Origin: Lachnospiraceae bacterium
GTDB taxonomy: Bacteria > Bacillota > Clostridia > Lachnospirales > Lachnospiraceae
Direction of reading: 5' to 3'
DNA: 64,000 nucleotides
NCBI GenBank assembly: GCA_015057585.1
Contig: SVEF01000006.1
Span: 97,065 to 161,064 of the forward strand
A program made the position numbers and the translations under genes. This document shows positions 9,076-17,145 of the stretch, piece after piece. The notes under the pieces were generated by a model. That model searched no databases and was not told where the DNA came from. It worked only from the letters and a program-made list of their open reading frames with translations. Every line of letters begins with the position of its first letter. The stretch's first letter is position 1.

Positions 9076-12000
9076 ATGAAAAAATTCCTAGCAGTATTAC
9101 TGGCAGCTGTTATGACAGTATCTCTGGTTGCGTGTGGGGGAACACCGGCCGGAAATGAAAATCCGACAACAGCGCCGACAGATGGGCCGACACAGGCTCC
9201 GACACAGGCTCCTCAGCCTGAAAATGTAACTATCGCAAATGCGAGCATCAATTTCGAAGACGGCAAGATGGACTTCGTCAAGGTGTATGAAAAGCATGCG
9301 ACTTCCGCAAATGTAGCATTGTCTATCGTGGATTACAACGGAAGTAAGGCATTAAAGGTTGACAACTTAAACGGCAAGGTGCCGTGGGTTGCACTTGACC
9401 TGGCAAGCCTTCTCGGTGACAAGATTGCAGATGTGGCAAGCGTGGATATGGTAATCGGTACTTCTTATGAAGACGGTAAGTTCCGTGCAGTATCCGGTGA
9501 AGTGGTAAGCTGGTGGGGTACCGAACTGGATGATGCGACAATCGGCACATGGTCCGTTTATATGGCAAAGAAGAATCCAAAGGTGACAACAGTTAATGTT
9601 CCTGCAGGCAATGCGTTCGTTGCAGGTGCAAACAACATTTTACTGATTAACTTAAAGACAGATAACGGTCTGGATGAGAGTGATATTGCAGCAAGCTTTT
9701 ATCTCGATGACATCTGCTTTAAGGATGCAGCAGGCAACGTGATTGCAGCTGATACTTCGGTTGCTTTCGTTGATCCGGCCGGTTTTGCTAATACAGGTAA
9801 GGACTTATCCAACCTCTATGTAGCATCCAATGCCGTAAACTTCCCTGGCTTCGCAAAGAGCGGTAACGCATGGGCACAGGACGGTATTGAAATGACTCCT
9901 GAAATTCTTGCAGCATTAGTTCCTGGTTCCGTTGTAGAAATTGCTTATACCAGTGACGACGGTTCCATGTGGCTTGTATTCCCGGATTCCGCAGCAGGTT
10001 GGATGAGAGTTGCTGACGGCAATCAGGGTGGTACATCCTTAAAGAACAATTCTCTTAACCTTGCACAGGTTACATATGAGCAGATTGCTTCCGTACTTGG
10101 TGAAGACACCTCCACATGGGGTGCAAGAATGCAGTGTGAAGCGGCTTCTTCCTGGGAAGTATTTTCTATCAGTGTAGGTACAGCAAATAAGAGAGTAGCA
10201 GCGCTGAACACGGTAGAATTTGAAGGCTTTGCTCCAAAGGGCAACGCATGGGCACAGGATGGTATCGCAATGCCTCAGGAAATTATCGACGCATTGGTAC
10301 CGGGTTCTGTAGTTGAAATCGATTACACAAGTGATGACGGTAATTTATGGATTGTTATGCCTGACTCCGCAGCAGGCTGGATGAGAGTTGCTGACGGCAA
10401 TCAGGGTGGCAAGTCCATTTGTGTAGATGGTAAGTGCTACATTACATATGAACAGATTGCTTCCGTATGTGGCGATGACAAGACTGCATGGGGCGCAAGA
10501 ATGCAGTGTGAAGGCAGCTCCACATGGGAAGTATTTGCAGCCAGAGTTGGTACTTATGCAGAATTCCCACAGTTAGCAGGTTTTGTTGATTTTGCAGGTT
10601 TTGCTCCAAAGGGTGATGCATGGGCACAGGATGGTATCGAAATGACTCCTGAATTCCTTGCAGCATTAGTTCCTGGTTCCGTAGTGGAACTTAAGTACAC
10701 AAGTGCCGATGGTAACATCTGGCTCGTATTCCCTGACTCCGCAGCAGGCTGGATGAGAGTTGCTGACGGTAACCAGGGCGGCAAGTCTGTATGTGCAGAC
10801 GGCATTGCATATATTACATATGAACAGATTGCATCCGTACTTGGTGAAGATACTTCCACATGGGGTGCAAGAATGCAGTGTGAAGGCAGTTCCGCTTGGG
10901 AAGTTTTCTCTGCAAGAGTAGCAAAGAGTGTTGGCGCAGCATCTGAAGGTACCGAGACACCGGATGAACCAAAGGTACAGCCTGCGGATCCGACAATTCA
11001 GGTGGCAGACGGTACAGTTGCATTCACAAACTCCATCACATTTGCAGATGCAAACTGGTGGACACAGAAGGATTTAACAAAGGTTGACCTTTACGGCGAT
11101 GTAAATCCGGATGATATTACAGCAATTAAGTTTACTTCCGATACAATTTTTATCGTTGGTTACAACGATGTAAATACAGGTTCCTGGGCACAGTTTGATA
11201 CAAGTAACACCTATGTTGTCAAGACAGCAGCCCTGACGAATGATGATCCGGTTGTCTGCGTATACCTTTCCAAGGGTGACGGCGTAGAATACACCATTAC
11301 ATGGGAAGTATATACCGGCGGCGACAGAACCGTAATCATGCCGGAAGTGCCGGAAGAACCGGAAGAAGAACCAGTAGTACTGGAAGGTGAAGTTGCTCAC
11401 ACAGGAAGCGTAACATTTGCTGACACCTCCTGGTGGACAGAAAGAGAACTTACAATTGCTGATTTACTCGGTGAAGTAGATCCTGCAACCGTAGCCGGAA
11501 TTAAGTTTACGGGTACAACCGATTTCTTCTATGGTTTCAATAAAGTAGGCGGCGGCTGGGAGCAGAATGCAGCAGCTTTAACCGAAGCAAGTTTAACCAA
11601 TATTGATCTTGGGGCAGATTTTGCTCTTAAGTTAACACTCTCCAAGGGTGACGGTGTAGAATACACCATTACATGGGAGGTTTATACAAAGGCTGAAGGC
11701 GGTGCAGATGACATTTTAGCAGAGTATGTAGGTGATTACGGCTTAGGTTGGGGAGCAACTGTGGCTGAGTTACAGGCATTCACCGGAAATGTGACACTTA
11801 CTTTTGACATTGCTTATACAGGAACTGTTGATTACCCGCAGTTTACTTTAATTGACCAGGGTGACAGCTGGAGCAAGTTAAAAGCAGAAGACTATGCTGC
11901 AAACGCTCCAACCATCAACAGCTATGAATTTATTGAAATGTTTGACCCGTCCGTGACTACATTTACAACAACAATCAGCGCAGATGCGATTGCAAGAATT

Positions 12001-12078
12001 ATTGCAAACGGTGCCGGACTTGGTATTCAGGTAAACGGTATTGTCGTAAGAAATGCAAAGTTAACGGCAGCAGAGTAA
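9076..12078 (+). CDS. Multi-module surface lipoprotein of carbohydrate-binding-like repeats
   Basis: 1000 residues from ATG 9076, which has AGGAGGAAAC in front; earlier in-frame codons belong to the leader. Lipobox LVAC puts the lipid on Cys20, then a Pro/Thr/Gln linker. An N-terminal jelly-roll-like domain (~50-235) is followed by three ~125-residue copies of module A (signature AWAQDG...SAAGWMRVADGNQGG, anchors at 9871, 10249, 10621). Then come two copies of module B (WWTxxxLT...LSKGDGVEYTITWEVYT, from ~11011 and ~11389) and one C module beginning YVGDYGLGW at ~11724. No catalytic domain is visible. The C module is shared with the secreted protein at 36670. Likely a glycan-capturing surface protein feeding the neighbouring importers; no named CBM family was assigned. 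Confidence 0.7.
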   Translation: MKKFLAVLLAAVMTVSLVACGGTPAGNENPTTAPTDGPTQAPTQAPQPENVTIANASINFEDGKMDFVKVYEKHATSANVALSIVDYNGSKALKVDNLNGKVPWVALDLASLLGDKIADVASVDMVIGTSYEDGKFRAVSGEVVSWWGTELDDATIGTWSVYMAKKNPKVTTVNVPAGNAFVAGANNILLINLKTDNGLDESDIAASFYLDDICFKDAAGNVIAADTSVAFVDPAGFANTGKDLSNLYVASNAVNFPGFAKSGNAWAQDGIEMTPEILAALVPGSVVEIAYTSDDGSMWLVFPDSAAGWMRVADGNQGGTSLKNNSLNLAQVTYEQIASVLGEDTSTWGARMQCEAASSWEVFSISVGTANKRVAALNTVEFEGFAPKGNAWAQDGIAMPQEIIDALVPGSVVEIDYTSDDGNLWIVMPDSAAGWMRVADGNQGGKSICVDGKCYITYEQIASVCGDDKTAWGARMQCEGSSTWEVFAARVGTYAEFPQLAGFVDFAGFAPKGDAWAQDGIEMTPEFLAALVPGSVVELKYTSADGNIWLVFPDSAAGWMRVADGNQGGKSVCADGIAYITYEQIASVLGEDTSTWGARMQCEGSSAWEVFSARVAKSVGAASEGTETPDEPKVQPADPTIQVADGTVAFTNSITFADANWWTQKDLTKVDLYGDVNPDDITAIKFTSDTIFIVGYNDVNTGSWAQFDTSNTYVVKTAALTNDDPVVCVYLSKGDGVEYTITWEVYTGGDRTVIMPEVPEEPEEEPVVLEGEVAHTGSVTFADTSWWTERELTIADLLGEVDPATVAGIKFTGTTDFFYGFNKVGGGWEQNAAALTEASLTNIDLGADFALKLTLSKGDGVEYTITWEVYTKAEGGADDILAEYVGDYGLGWGATVAELQAFTGNVTLTFDIAYTGTVDYPQFTLIDQGDSWSKLKAEDYAANAPTINSYEFIEMFDPSVTTFTTTISADAIARIIANGAGLGIQVNGIVVRNAKLTAAE

Positions 12079-12099
12079 ACATTGAAATCAGGAAACATT

Positions 12100-12125
12100 C
12101 CCTGCCCATCACCGGATGGGCAGGG
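12100..12125 (+). promoter_or_regulatory. Stem-loop between lipoprotein and binding-protein genes
   Basis: A perfect 10-bp stem (CCCTGCCCAT / ATGGGCAGGG) with a 6-base loop. No T-run follows, only GAAACCCTTAAAATATAAGGAGG leading into the next ribosome site, so it is not a classic terminator. It probably marks an RNA processing or stability boundary that lets the binding protein be made in excess. Confidence 0.6.
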
Positions 12126-12155
12126 GAAACCCTTAAAATATAAGGAGGCACAATT

Positions 12156-13655
12156 ATGAAATTCAGAAAAATTTTAGCTGTAGCACTTGCAGCAGCAATG
12201 ACTTTATCTTTAGCAGCATGTGGCGGCGGCGGAGAAACTCCAAGCGGAGATCCGACTCCGGGCGGACAGCCGGGCGGAAATACACCTGCAACCGGAACAA
12301 ATGACGAAATTATTATCGGTACCTGGTGGACACAGCCATACGACAGCCACAGCGAAAGCCTGGAAGACGCAGTTGACTGGGTAAATGCACAGGATCAGCC
12401 GACAGATACCGAAGCTGAATTAAAGACCAACGAACATACACGTAAGATTTACCAGAAGAAGTGGGATAACGTAGCGGCTATCGAGCAGAAGTACGGAGTT
12501 ACTTTCTGGTGGGAAAACTTAACATATGAAGGTGTTAAGGATTCCATCAATACTTCTGTACTTGCAGGTGCTCCTGACTGTGACATCTACTTAGTAGATT
12601 CCGGTATGGCGATGCCGGCAGTTGCAAATGGTCTTGCTATGGATTTAAAGACCTTCTTACCGGCTGACCATGATATCTTTACAACACAGAAGTTTGCTTC
12701 TTATCTTGACATGGGCGATGGCAAGGCTTGCATTTTCTACAAGGTAACAGCTGAAAACCAGGTTGGTTCCACAGTGCCTTTGGCATTCAACATCCAGATG
12801 TTAGAAGACAACAACTTAGAAGATCCTCGCGTTCTTTGGGAAAAGGGCGAATGGACCTGGGATAAGTTCCTTGAGTATTGTGAAGTGCTGACTCAGGATA
12901 CCGATGGCGACGGACAGGATGACCAGTATGGTTTCTGCGGCTATGCACCGGATACCTTTGAACAGTTAATGATGAGTAACGGCGCAGGTATTGCAAATAC
13001 AACAACGGAAACACTGACTTCTCCTGCAGTGGCTGAAGCTCTTCAGTTCCATCAGGATTTATATAATACATACAATGTATGTTATCCATACGATTTTACA
13101 AGTGGTTCCGCACATGATACCATGAGATTCCAGTACAGAGAAGGTAACGTTGGTTTCTTCCCTACAGCAGCATGGATTATGGCAAACTATGGCGACTATG
13201 ACTATGACGGCAGCGTAGGTACTACATTACCATTTGACATTGCATTCGTTTACTGGCCGGTTGGTCCAAGCGGAAACAAGGACACAAACGCTATGAAGAA
13301 CGACGTTGGCGGCGAATTATTCATCATTCCTGCAGGTGTTGCAGAACCGGAAAAGGTATTTAACGTAATGTACTCCTTCTGGGATTGGGATAACGGAAGC
13401 ACAGAACTTCGTGATGATAAGGAAGCTCTTAACTGGTGGTATAAGGTAACTGCTAAGACAGAAGACTTACAGAATGCAAACTTTGAAGTAATGCAGGAGT
13501 GTGGTGCAAACACAACCTTCGATTTATGGCAGAGTATGGGATTCTACTATGACTTTGATTCTCTTCTTAATGGTACCATGACACCTGCTCAGTTCCAGGA
13601 AACATTTAAGCAGCAGGTACAGGATGGTCTGGATACCTTCTACGGAAATAACTAA
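12156..13655 (+). CDS. Sugar ABC transporter solute-binding lipoprotein
   Basis: 499 residues. Signal peptide with lipobox SLAAC (Cys ~23), then a Gly/Pro/Thr linker (~24-50) and a family-1 extracellular binding fold. Aromatic residues abound, including 'WWTQPYDSHSE', 'TFWWEN' and 'NWWYK', as expected for sugar stacking. A DTDGDGQDD calcium-type loop lies near residues 246-256. Strong AAGGAGG site. Codon choice leans to a small set of preferred codons, fitting high expression. It is placed after the second permease pair and directly before GH130, so it likely delivers manno-oligosaccharides (inference). Confidence 0.9.
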   Translation: MKFRKILAVALAAAMTLSLAACGGGGETPSGDPTPGGQPGGNTPATGTNDEIIIGTWWTQPYDSHSESLEDAVDWVNAQDQPTDTEAELKTNEHTRKIYQKKWDNVAAIEQKYGVTFWWENLTYEGVKDSINTSVLAGAPDCDIYLVDSGMAMPAVANGLAMDLKTFLPADHDIFTTQKFASYLDMGDGKACIFYKVTAENQVGSTVPLAFNIQMLEDNNLEDPRVLWEKGEWTWDKFLEYCEVLTQDTDGDGQDDQYGFCGYAPDTFEQLMMSNGAGIANTTTETLTSPAVAEALQFHQDLYNTYNVCYPYDFTSGSAHDTMRFQYREGNVGFFPTAAWIMANYGDYDYDGSVGTTLPFDIAFVYWPVGPSGNKDTNAMKNDVGGELFIIPAGVAEPEKVFNVMYSFWDWDNGSTELRDDKEALNWWYKVTAKTEDLQNANFEVMQECGANTTFDLWQSMGFYYDFDSLLNGTMTPAQFQETFKQQVQDGLDTFYGNN

Positions 13656-13674
13656 GAATTGAGGAACTTTTATT

Positions 13675-14697
13675 ATGAGCGATATTAAGATGATTGCTCC
13701 TGCTGTGGCTAATGTGCCATGGCAGGAGAAACCGGAAGGCTTAAAGAATGCACCGGTTTGGAGATACACAGATAATCCGATTATCGGAAGAAATCCGGTA
13801 GAAGGTGTGGCTCGTATTTTCAACAGTGCGGTTATGCCTTATAACGGGGAATTCATCGGGGTGTTCCGTGGGGAACAGACCAATGGCATTCCATACATTT
13901 ATCTTGGACGCAGTAAAGATGCTATCCATTGGGATTTTGACAAAGACAGAATCCCGTTTGTAGATGAAGACGGAAATCCGTTCATGCCGATTTATGCGTA
14001 TGACCCAAGACTGGTTAAGGTAGAGGATACCTATTACATCATTTGGTGCCAGGATTTTTATGGTGCAGCCATTGGTATGGCAAAGACAACCGATTTTAAG
14101 ACATTTACCCGTCTGGAAAATCCGTTCCTTCCGTTTAACCGGAATGCGGTGCTGTTCCCAAGAAAGATTAATGGCAACTTCATGATGTTAAGCAGACCTT
14201 CCGACTCCGGACATACGCCGTTTGGTGACATTTTTGTCAGTGAAAGTCCTGACCTTGTGTACTGGGGCAAGCACAGACATGTAATGGGCCGCGGAAATGA
14301 ATGGTGGGAGTCCTTAAAAATCGGTGGCGGAGCAGCTCCGATTGAGACTTCTGAGGGATGGCTGATGTTCTATCATGGTGTAAGCGGAACCTGTAACGGT
14401 TACGTATATTCCATTGGTGGTGCGATTCTGGATTTGGAGAACCCATCCAAGGTATTATACCGTTGTGAGACCTTCCTGCTCACACCGGAGGAATGGTATG
14501 AAGAGAGAGGCTTCGTTCCGAACGTATGCTTCCCATGTGCGACCATTCATGATCCGGAAACAGGAAGAATTGCGATTTATTATGGTGCGGCAGACAGTTA
14601 TGTAGGACTTGCATTCTGTCAGTTTGAGGAGATTGTAGATTACATCAAAAAGCACAGTGTAGTAAACGGAAACGATACAGAAATCGGTAGAAGATAG
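13675..14697 (+). CDS. GH130 beta-mannoside/manno-oligosaccharide phosphorylase
   Basis: 340 residues, no signal peptide, hence cytosolic. The five-bladed beta-propeller text of GH130 is clear: 'GVARIFNSAVMPYNGEF', 'YAYDPRLVKVEDTYY' (the Asp of YDPR is the candidate general acid), 'NAVLFPRKINGNF', 'GGGAAPIETSEGWLMFYHGV' and 'IAIYYGAADSYVGLAF'. Family members phosphorolyse beta-1,4-mannosides, releasing mannose 1-phosphate. The length (~340) is closer to the manno-oligosaccharide phosphorylase group than to the longer mannosylglucose phosphorylases (~390), but I cannot settle the subfamily by eye. It is the last gene before the terminator at 14710. Confidence 0.88.
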   Translation: MSDIKMIAPAVANVPWQEKPEGLKNAPVWRYTDNPIIGRNPVEGVARIFNSAVMPYNGEFIGVFRGEQTNGIPYIYLGRSKDAIHWDFDKDRIPFVDEDGNPFMPIYAYDPRLVKVEDTYYIIWCQDFYGAAIGMAKTTDFKTFTRLENPFLPFNRNAVLFPRKINGNFMMLSRPSDSGHTPFGDIFVSESPDLVYWGKHRHVMGRGNEWWESLKIGGGAAPIETSEGWLMFYHGVSGTCNGYVYSIGGAILDLENPSKVLYRCETFLLTPEEWYEERGFVPNVCFPCATIHDPETGRIAIYYGAADSYVGLAFCQFEEIVDYIKKHSVVNGNDTEIGRR

Positions 14698-14709
14698 TGA
14701 AAGAAAAAG

Positions 14710-14743
14710 CCGTGTGGCGGGTTTCGCCGCTACACGGTTTTTT
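14710..14743 (+). terminator. Rho-independent terminator after GH130 gene
   Basis: Stem CCGTGTGGCGG / CCGCTACACGG (11 bp, one G-T pair) with a GTTTCG loop, followed by six T. It starts 12 bases after the GH130 stop and separates the importer/phosphorylase operon from the GH5 gene, which must have its own promoter or rely on read-through. Confidence 0.9.
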
Positions 14744-14783
14744 GGCTTTAAAGGAAACGTCATGTATATGATGGAGGAGAAAA

Positions 14784-15950
14784 ATGACAAAACTACGAAA
14801 ATTATCAGTGCTGTTACTGGTTGTTCTGGTGATGGCAGGCTGTGGAAATAGAACGGACAATGCAGAACCGACAAAAGCGCCGACGGAGGAGGATCTTATG
14901 ATTGAAAGAATGAGTGAACTGACAGCAATGGATGTGGTATCGCAGATGAAAATCGGATGGAACTTAGGGAACACAATGGATGCAACCAATTCCTCCGCGC
15001 TAAAGATGGCAAAGCCGTCGACGTGGGAAACGGCATGGGGAAACCCGGTAACCAGTGAAGAACTGATTGCGAAAATTATTGACGAAGGATTTAACGTGGT
15101 ACGTATTCCGGTCAGTTGGGTGGACCATATCCTGCCGGGCGGGGAATATAAGATTGAAGAAAAATGGATGAACCGGGTACAGGAGCTGGTGGATTATGCA
15201 TACAGCAGAGGTGCCTATGTAATCATTAATACACATCATGAAGGATGGTATGACCCGTATTACGAAAATGAAGAAGCTGCGGCAAAAATTCTGCGTGGCG
15301 TCTGGACACAGATTGCAGAACGTTTTAAAGGGTATGATGAGCATCTGATTTTTGAAGGAATGAACGAACCGCGGAAGAGAAATACCTCTCTGGAATGGAA
15401 CGGCGGAGACAAAGAAGGCTGGGAAGTTGTAAATAACTTAAATAAGGTGTTTATCGAGACCGTACGCAGTACCGGAGGGGCAAATGCATACCGGATGCTG
15501 ATGATTCCGGGGTATGCGGCAAACTGTACGGTTGGTATCCGTCATCTGGAGGTGCCGGAGGGAGATAACAGACTGATTGTTTCCGTGCATGCTTATGAAC
15601 CATATAACTTTGCACTTAACACGGCCGGACGGGGGCTGTGGAATGAAGATACTTCAGCCATAGATTCGTTGGCGAAGAATCTGAATTCTCTTTTTATCAG
15701 TAAAGGAATCCCGGTGATTATCGGAGAGATGGGAGCCATGCATAAACCGGTGGAAGGAAACGAGGCTTCCCGGGGAGAATGGGCAGAATATTATATCAGC
15801 AAAATGAAAGAAATCGGTGTTCCGTGCGTATGGTGGGATAACGGGACGTTCGAAGGAGACGGAGAGTTGTTCGGCTTGATTGACAGGGGAAAACTGGAAT
15901 GGAAGTATCCGTTAGTAATAGAGGGTCTTTTTAAAGGACTTGAACAATAG
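14784..15950 (+). CDS. GH5 endoglucanase/glucomannanase lipoprotein
   Basis: 388 residues. Lipobox VMAGC puts lipid on Cys20, so the enzyme sits on the outer face of the membrane. The GH5 subfamily-4-like signature is plain: 'GWNLGNTMDA', 'ETAWGNP', 'FNVVRIPVSW', 'THHEGW'. The acid/base Glu is in 'EGMNEPR' (residue ~195), 'HAYEPYNF' follows, and the nucleophile Glu is in 'IIGEMGA' (~315). This group cleaves beta-1,4-glucan, xyloglucan, lichenan or glucomannan internally. No binding module is attached; the CBM-like lipoprotein at 9076 may supply that function. It makes oligosaccharides for the importers. Confidence 0.9.
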   Translation: MTKLRKLSVLLLVVLVMAGCGNRTDNAEPTKAPTEEDLMIERMSELTAMDVVSQMKIGWNLGNTMDATNSSALKMAKPSTWETAWGNPVTSEELIAKIIDEGFNVVRIPVSWVDHILPGGEYKIEEKWMNRVQELVDYAYSRGAYVIINTHHEGWYDPYYENEEAAAKILRGVWTQIAERFKGYDEHLIFEGMNEPRKRNTSLEWNGGDKEGWEVVNNLNKVFIETVRSTGGANAYRMLMIPGYAANCTVGIRHLEVPEGDNRLIVSVHAYEPYNFALNTAGRGLWNEDTSAIDSLAKNLNSLFISKGIPVIIGEMGAMHKPVEGNEASRGEWAEYYISKMKEIGVPCVWWDNGTFEGDGELFGLIDRGKLEWKYPLVIEGLFKGLEQ

Positions 15951-15974
15951 GCGGAAGGAAAGGATGAAAACTCT

Positions 15975-17108
15975 ATGCGCAGAGTGGATTTTGAAGCAGG
16001 AATCGTATTTCACGGAAATACGGAGAGAATACAGAAGGTCTTGAAAAAGGCGGAAATGGGACAACCGGTGACGCTGGCGTATTTAGGAGGGTCGATTACA
16101 CAAGGGTCGTTATCCTCCGTTCCGGAGACCTGTTATGCTTCTCTGACAACAAGATGGTGGAAAGAGCAGTATCCGCAGACGGCATTTGTCCATGTGAATG
16201 CAGGAATCGGCGGAACCCCGTCACAGTTTGGCGTAGCAAGAGTAGAGCAGGATGTACTTGCTTATGAACCGGATTTCGTAATTGTGGAGTTTAGTGTAAA
16301 TGATGATAACAGCCTGTTTTACAGGGAAACGTATGAGGGACTGGTGAGAAAAATTTATTCTTCCGAAACGAACCCTGCGGTGCTTTTGGTACATAATGTG
16401 TTTTATCAGTCCGGAACCAATGCGCAGGACCAGCATGAGGTAATCGGAAGATATTATCAGATGCCTTGTCTCAGCATGAAGACGTCGGTGTATCAGGCAG
16501 TAGCGGAAGGAAAGATTCCGGTGAGGGACATTACCCCGGATGATCTGCATCCAAATGATTTGGGGCATGCGATGTTGTCCCGTCTGATTACGTCTTTTCT
16601 TGAGAAAGTGCAGAAAGAAGCGGAATTTGCCGAATTGTCCGGTGCGTTTACGACCGTAAGAAGAAGCGAAGAGCTTCCGGCTCCGATTACGGCAAATGCA
16701 TATGAACATTCCGTGCGGTACCAAAACTATAATTCGACGCCTGAGTTGTGCGGATTTGTGCCGGACTTGCAGGAGCAAGAGTATATTACGGATATTTTTA
16801 AACGTGGATTTATCGGAAAACAGAGCGGAGATTCTATTCGGTTTATGGTTCCGGGAAGCGGGGTGGCGGTGCAGTACAGAAAGTCGGTGAAACATCCGGC
16901 ATGCGTGGCAAAGGCTGTGCTTGACGGTGATGAAGACCATGCCGTGATATTGGACGGAAACTTTGACGAGACCTGGGGGGATTGTCTGTATATTACGACC
17001 CTGCTTTGTCACGGTGAGGACAAGGAACATTTACTTGAAATTACGATTACCGACGGAGGCGGGGAGAAAGTACCGTTTTATCTGGTGTCGGTGATTGGCA
17101 GCCGGTAA
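15975..17108 (+). CDS. SGNH/GDSL acetyl esterase, CE17-like
   Basis: 377 residues with no signal peptide. The SGNH blocks are: Ser40 in 'LGGSITQG', Gly in 'NAGIGGTPS', Asn in 'EFSVNDDN', and the Asp-x-x-His pair at 189/192 in 'PDDLHPND'. Residues ~215-377 form a separate beta-rich domain, as in CE17 mannan acetyl esterases that carry a C-terminal CBM35-like domain. An out-of-frame ATG at 15964 stops early, so ATG 15975 is used. Expected role: remove acetyl groups from imported manno-oligosaccharides in the cytosol, cooperating with the CE2 domain next door. CE17 membership is from recall of architecture and context, not a search. Confidence 0.75.
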   Translation: MRRVDFEAGIVFHGNTERIQKVLKKAEMGQPVTLAYLGGSITQGSLSSVPETCYASLTTRWWKEQYPQTAFVHVNAGIGGTPSQFGVARVEQDVLAYEPDFVIVEFSVNDDNSLFYRETYEGLVRKIYSSETNPAVLLVHNVFYQSGTNAQDQHEVIGRYYQMPCLSMKTSVYQAVAEGKIPVRDITPDDLHPNDLGHAMLSRLITSFLEKVQKEAEFAELSGAFTTVRRSEELPAPITANAYEHSVRYQNYNSTPELCGFVPDLQEQEYITDIFKRGFIGKQSGDSIRFMVPGSGVAVQYRKSVKHPACVAKAVLDGDEDHAVILDGNFDETWGDCLYITTLLCHGEDKEHLLEITITDGGGEKVPFYLVSVIGSR

Positions 17109-17145
17109 ATTTACAGGATAAAAAACAGTAACGGAGGAACAGTTT

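Noticed and set aside
12100..12125. Stem-loop taken as a terminator
   Set aside because: No T-run follows and the next gene of the same transporter begins 30 bases on with no visible promoter; processing or stability is likelier.
16221..17030. Long minus-strand open frame (269 codons) opposite the esterase gene
   Set aside because: No ribosome site or recognisable protein; the + frame has clear SGNH motifs. It is a shadow of codon bias.
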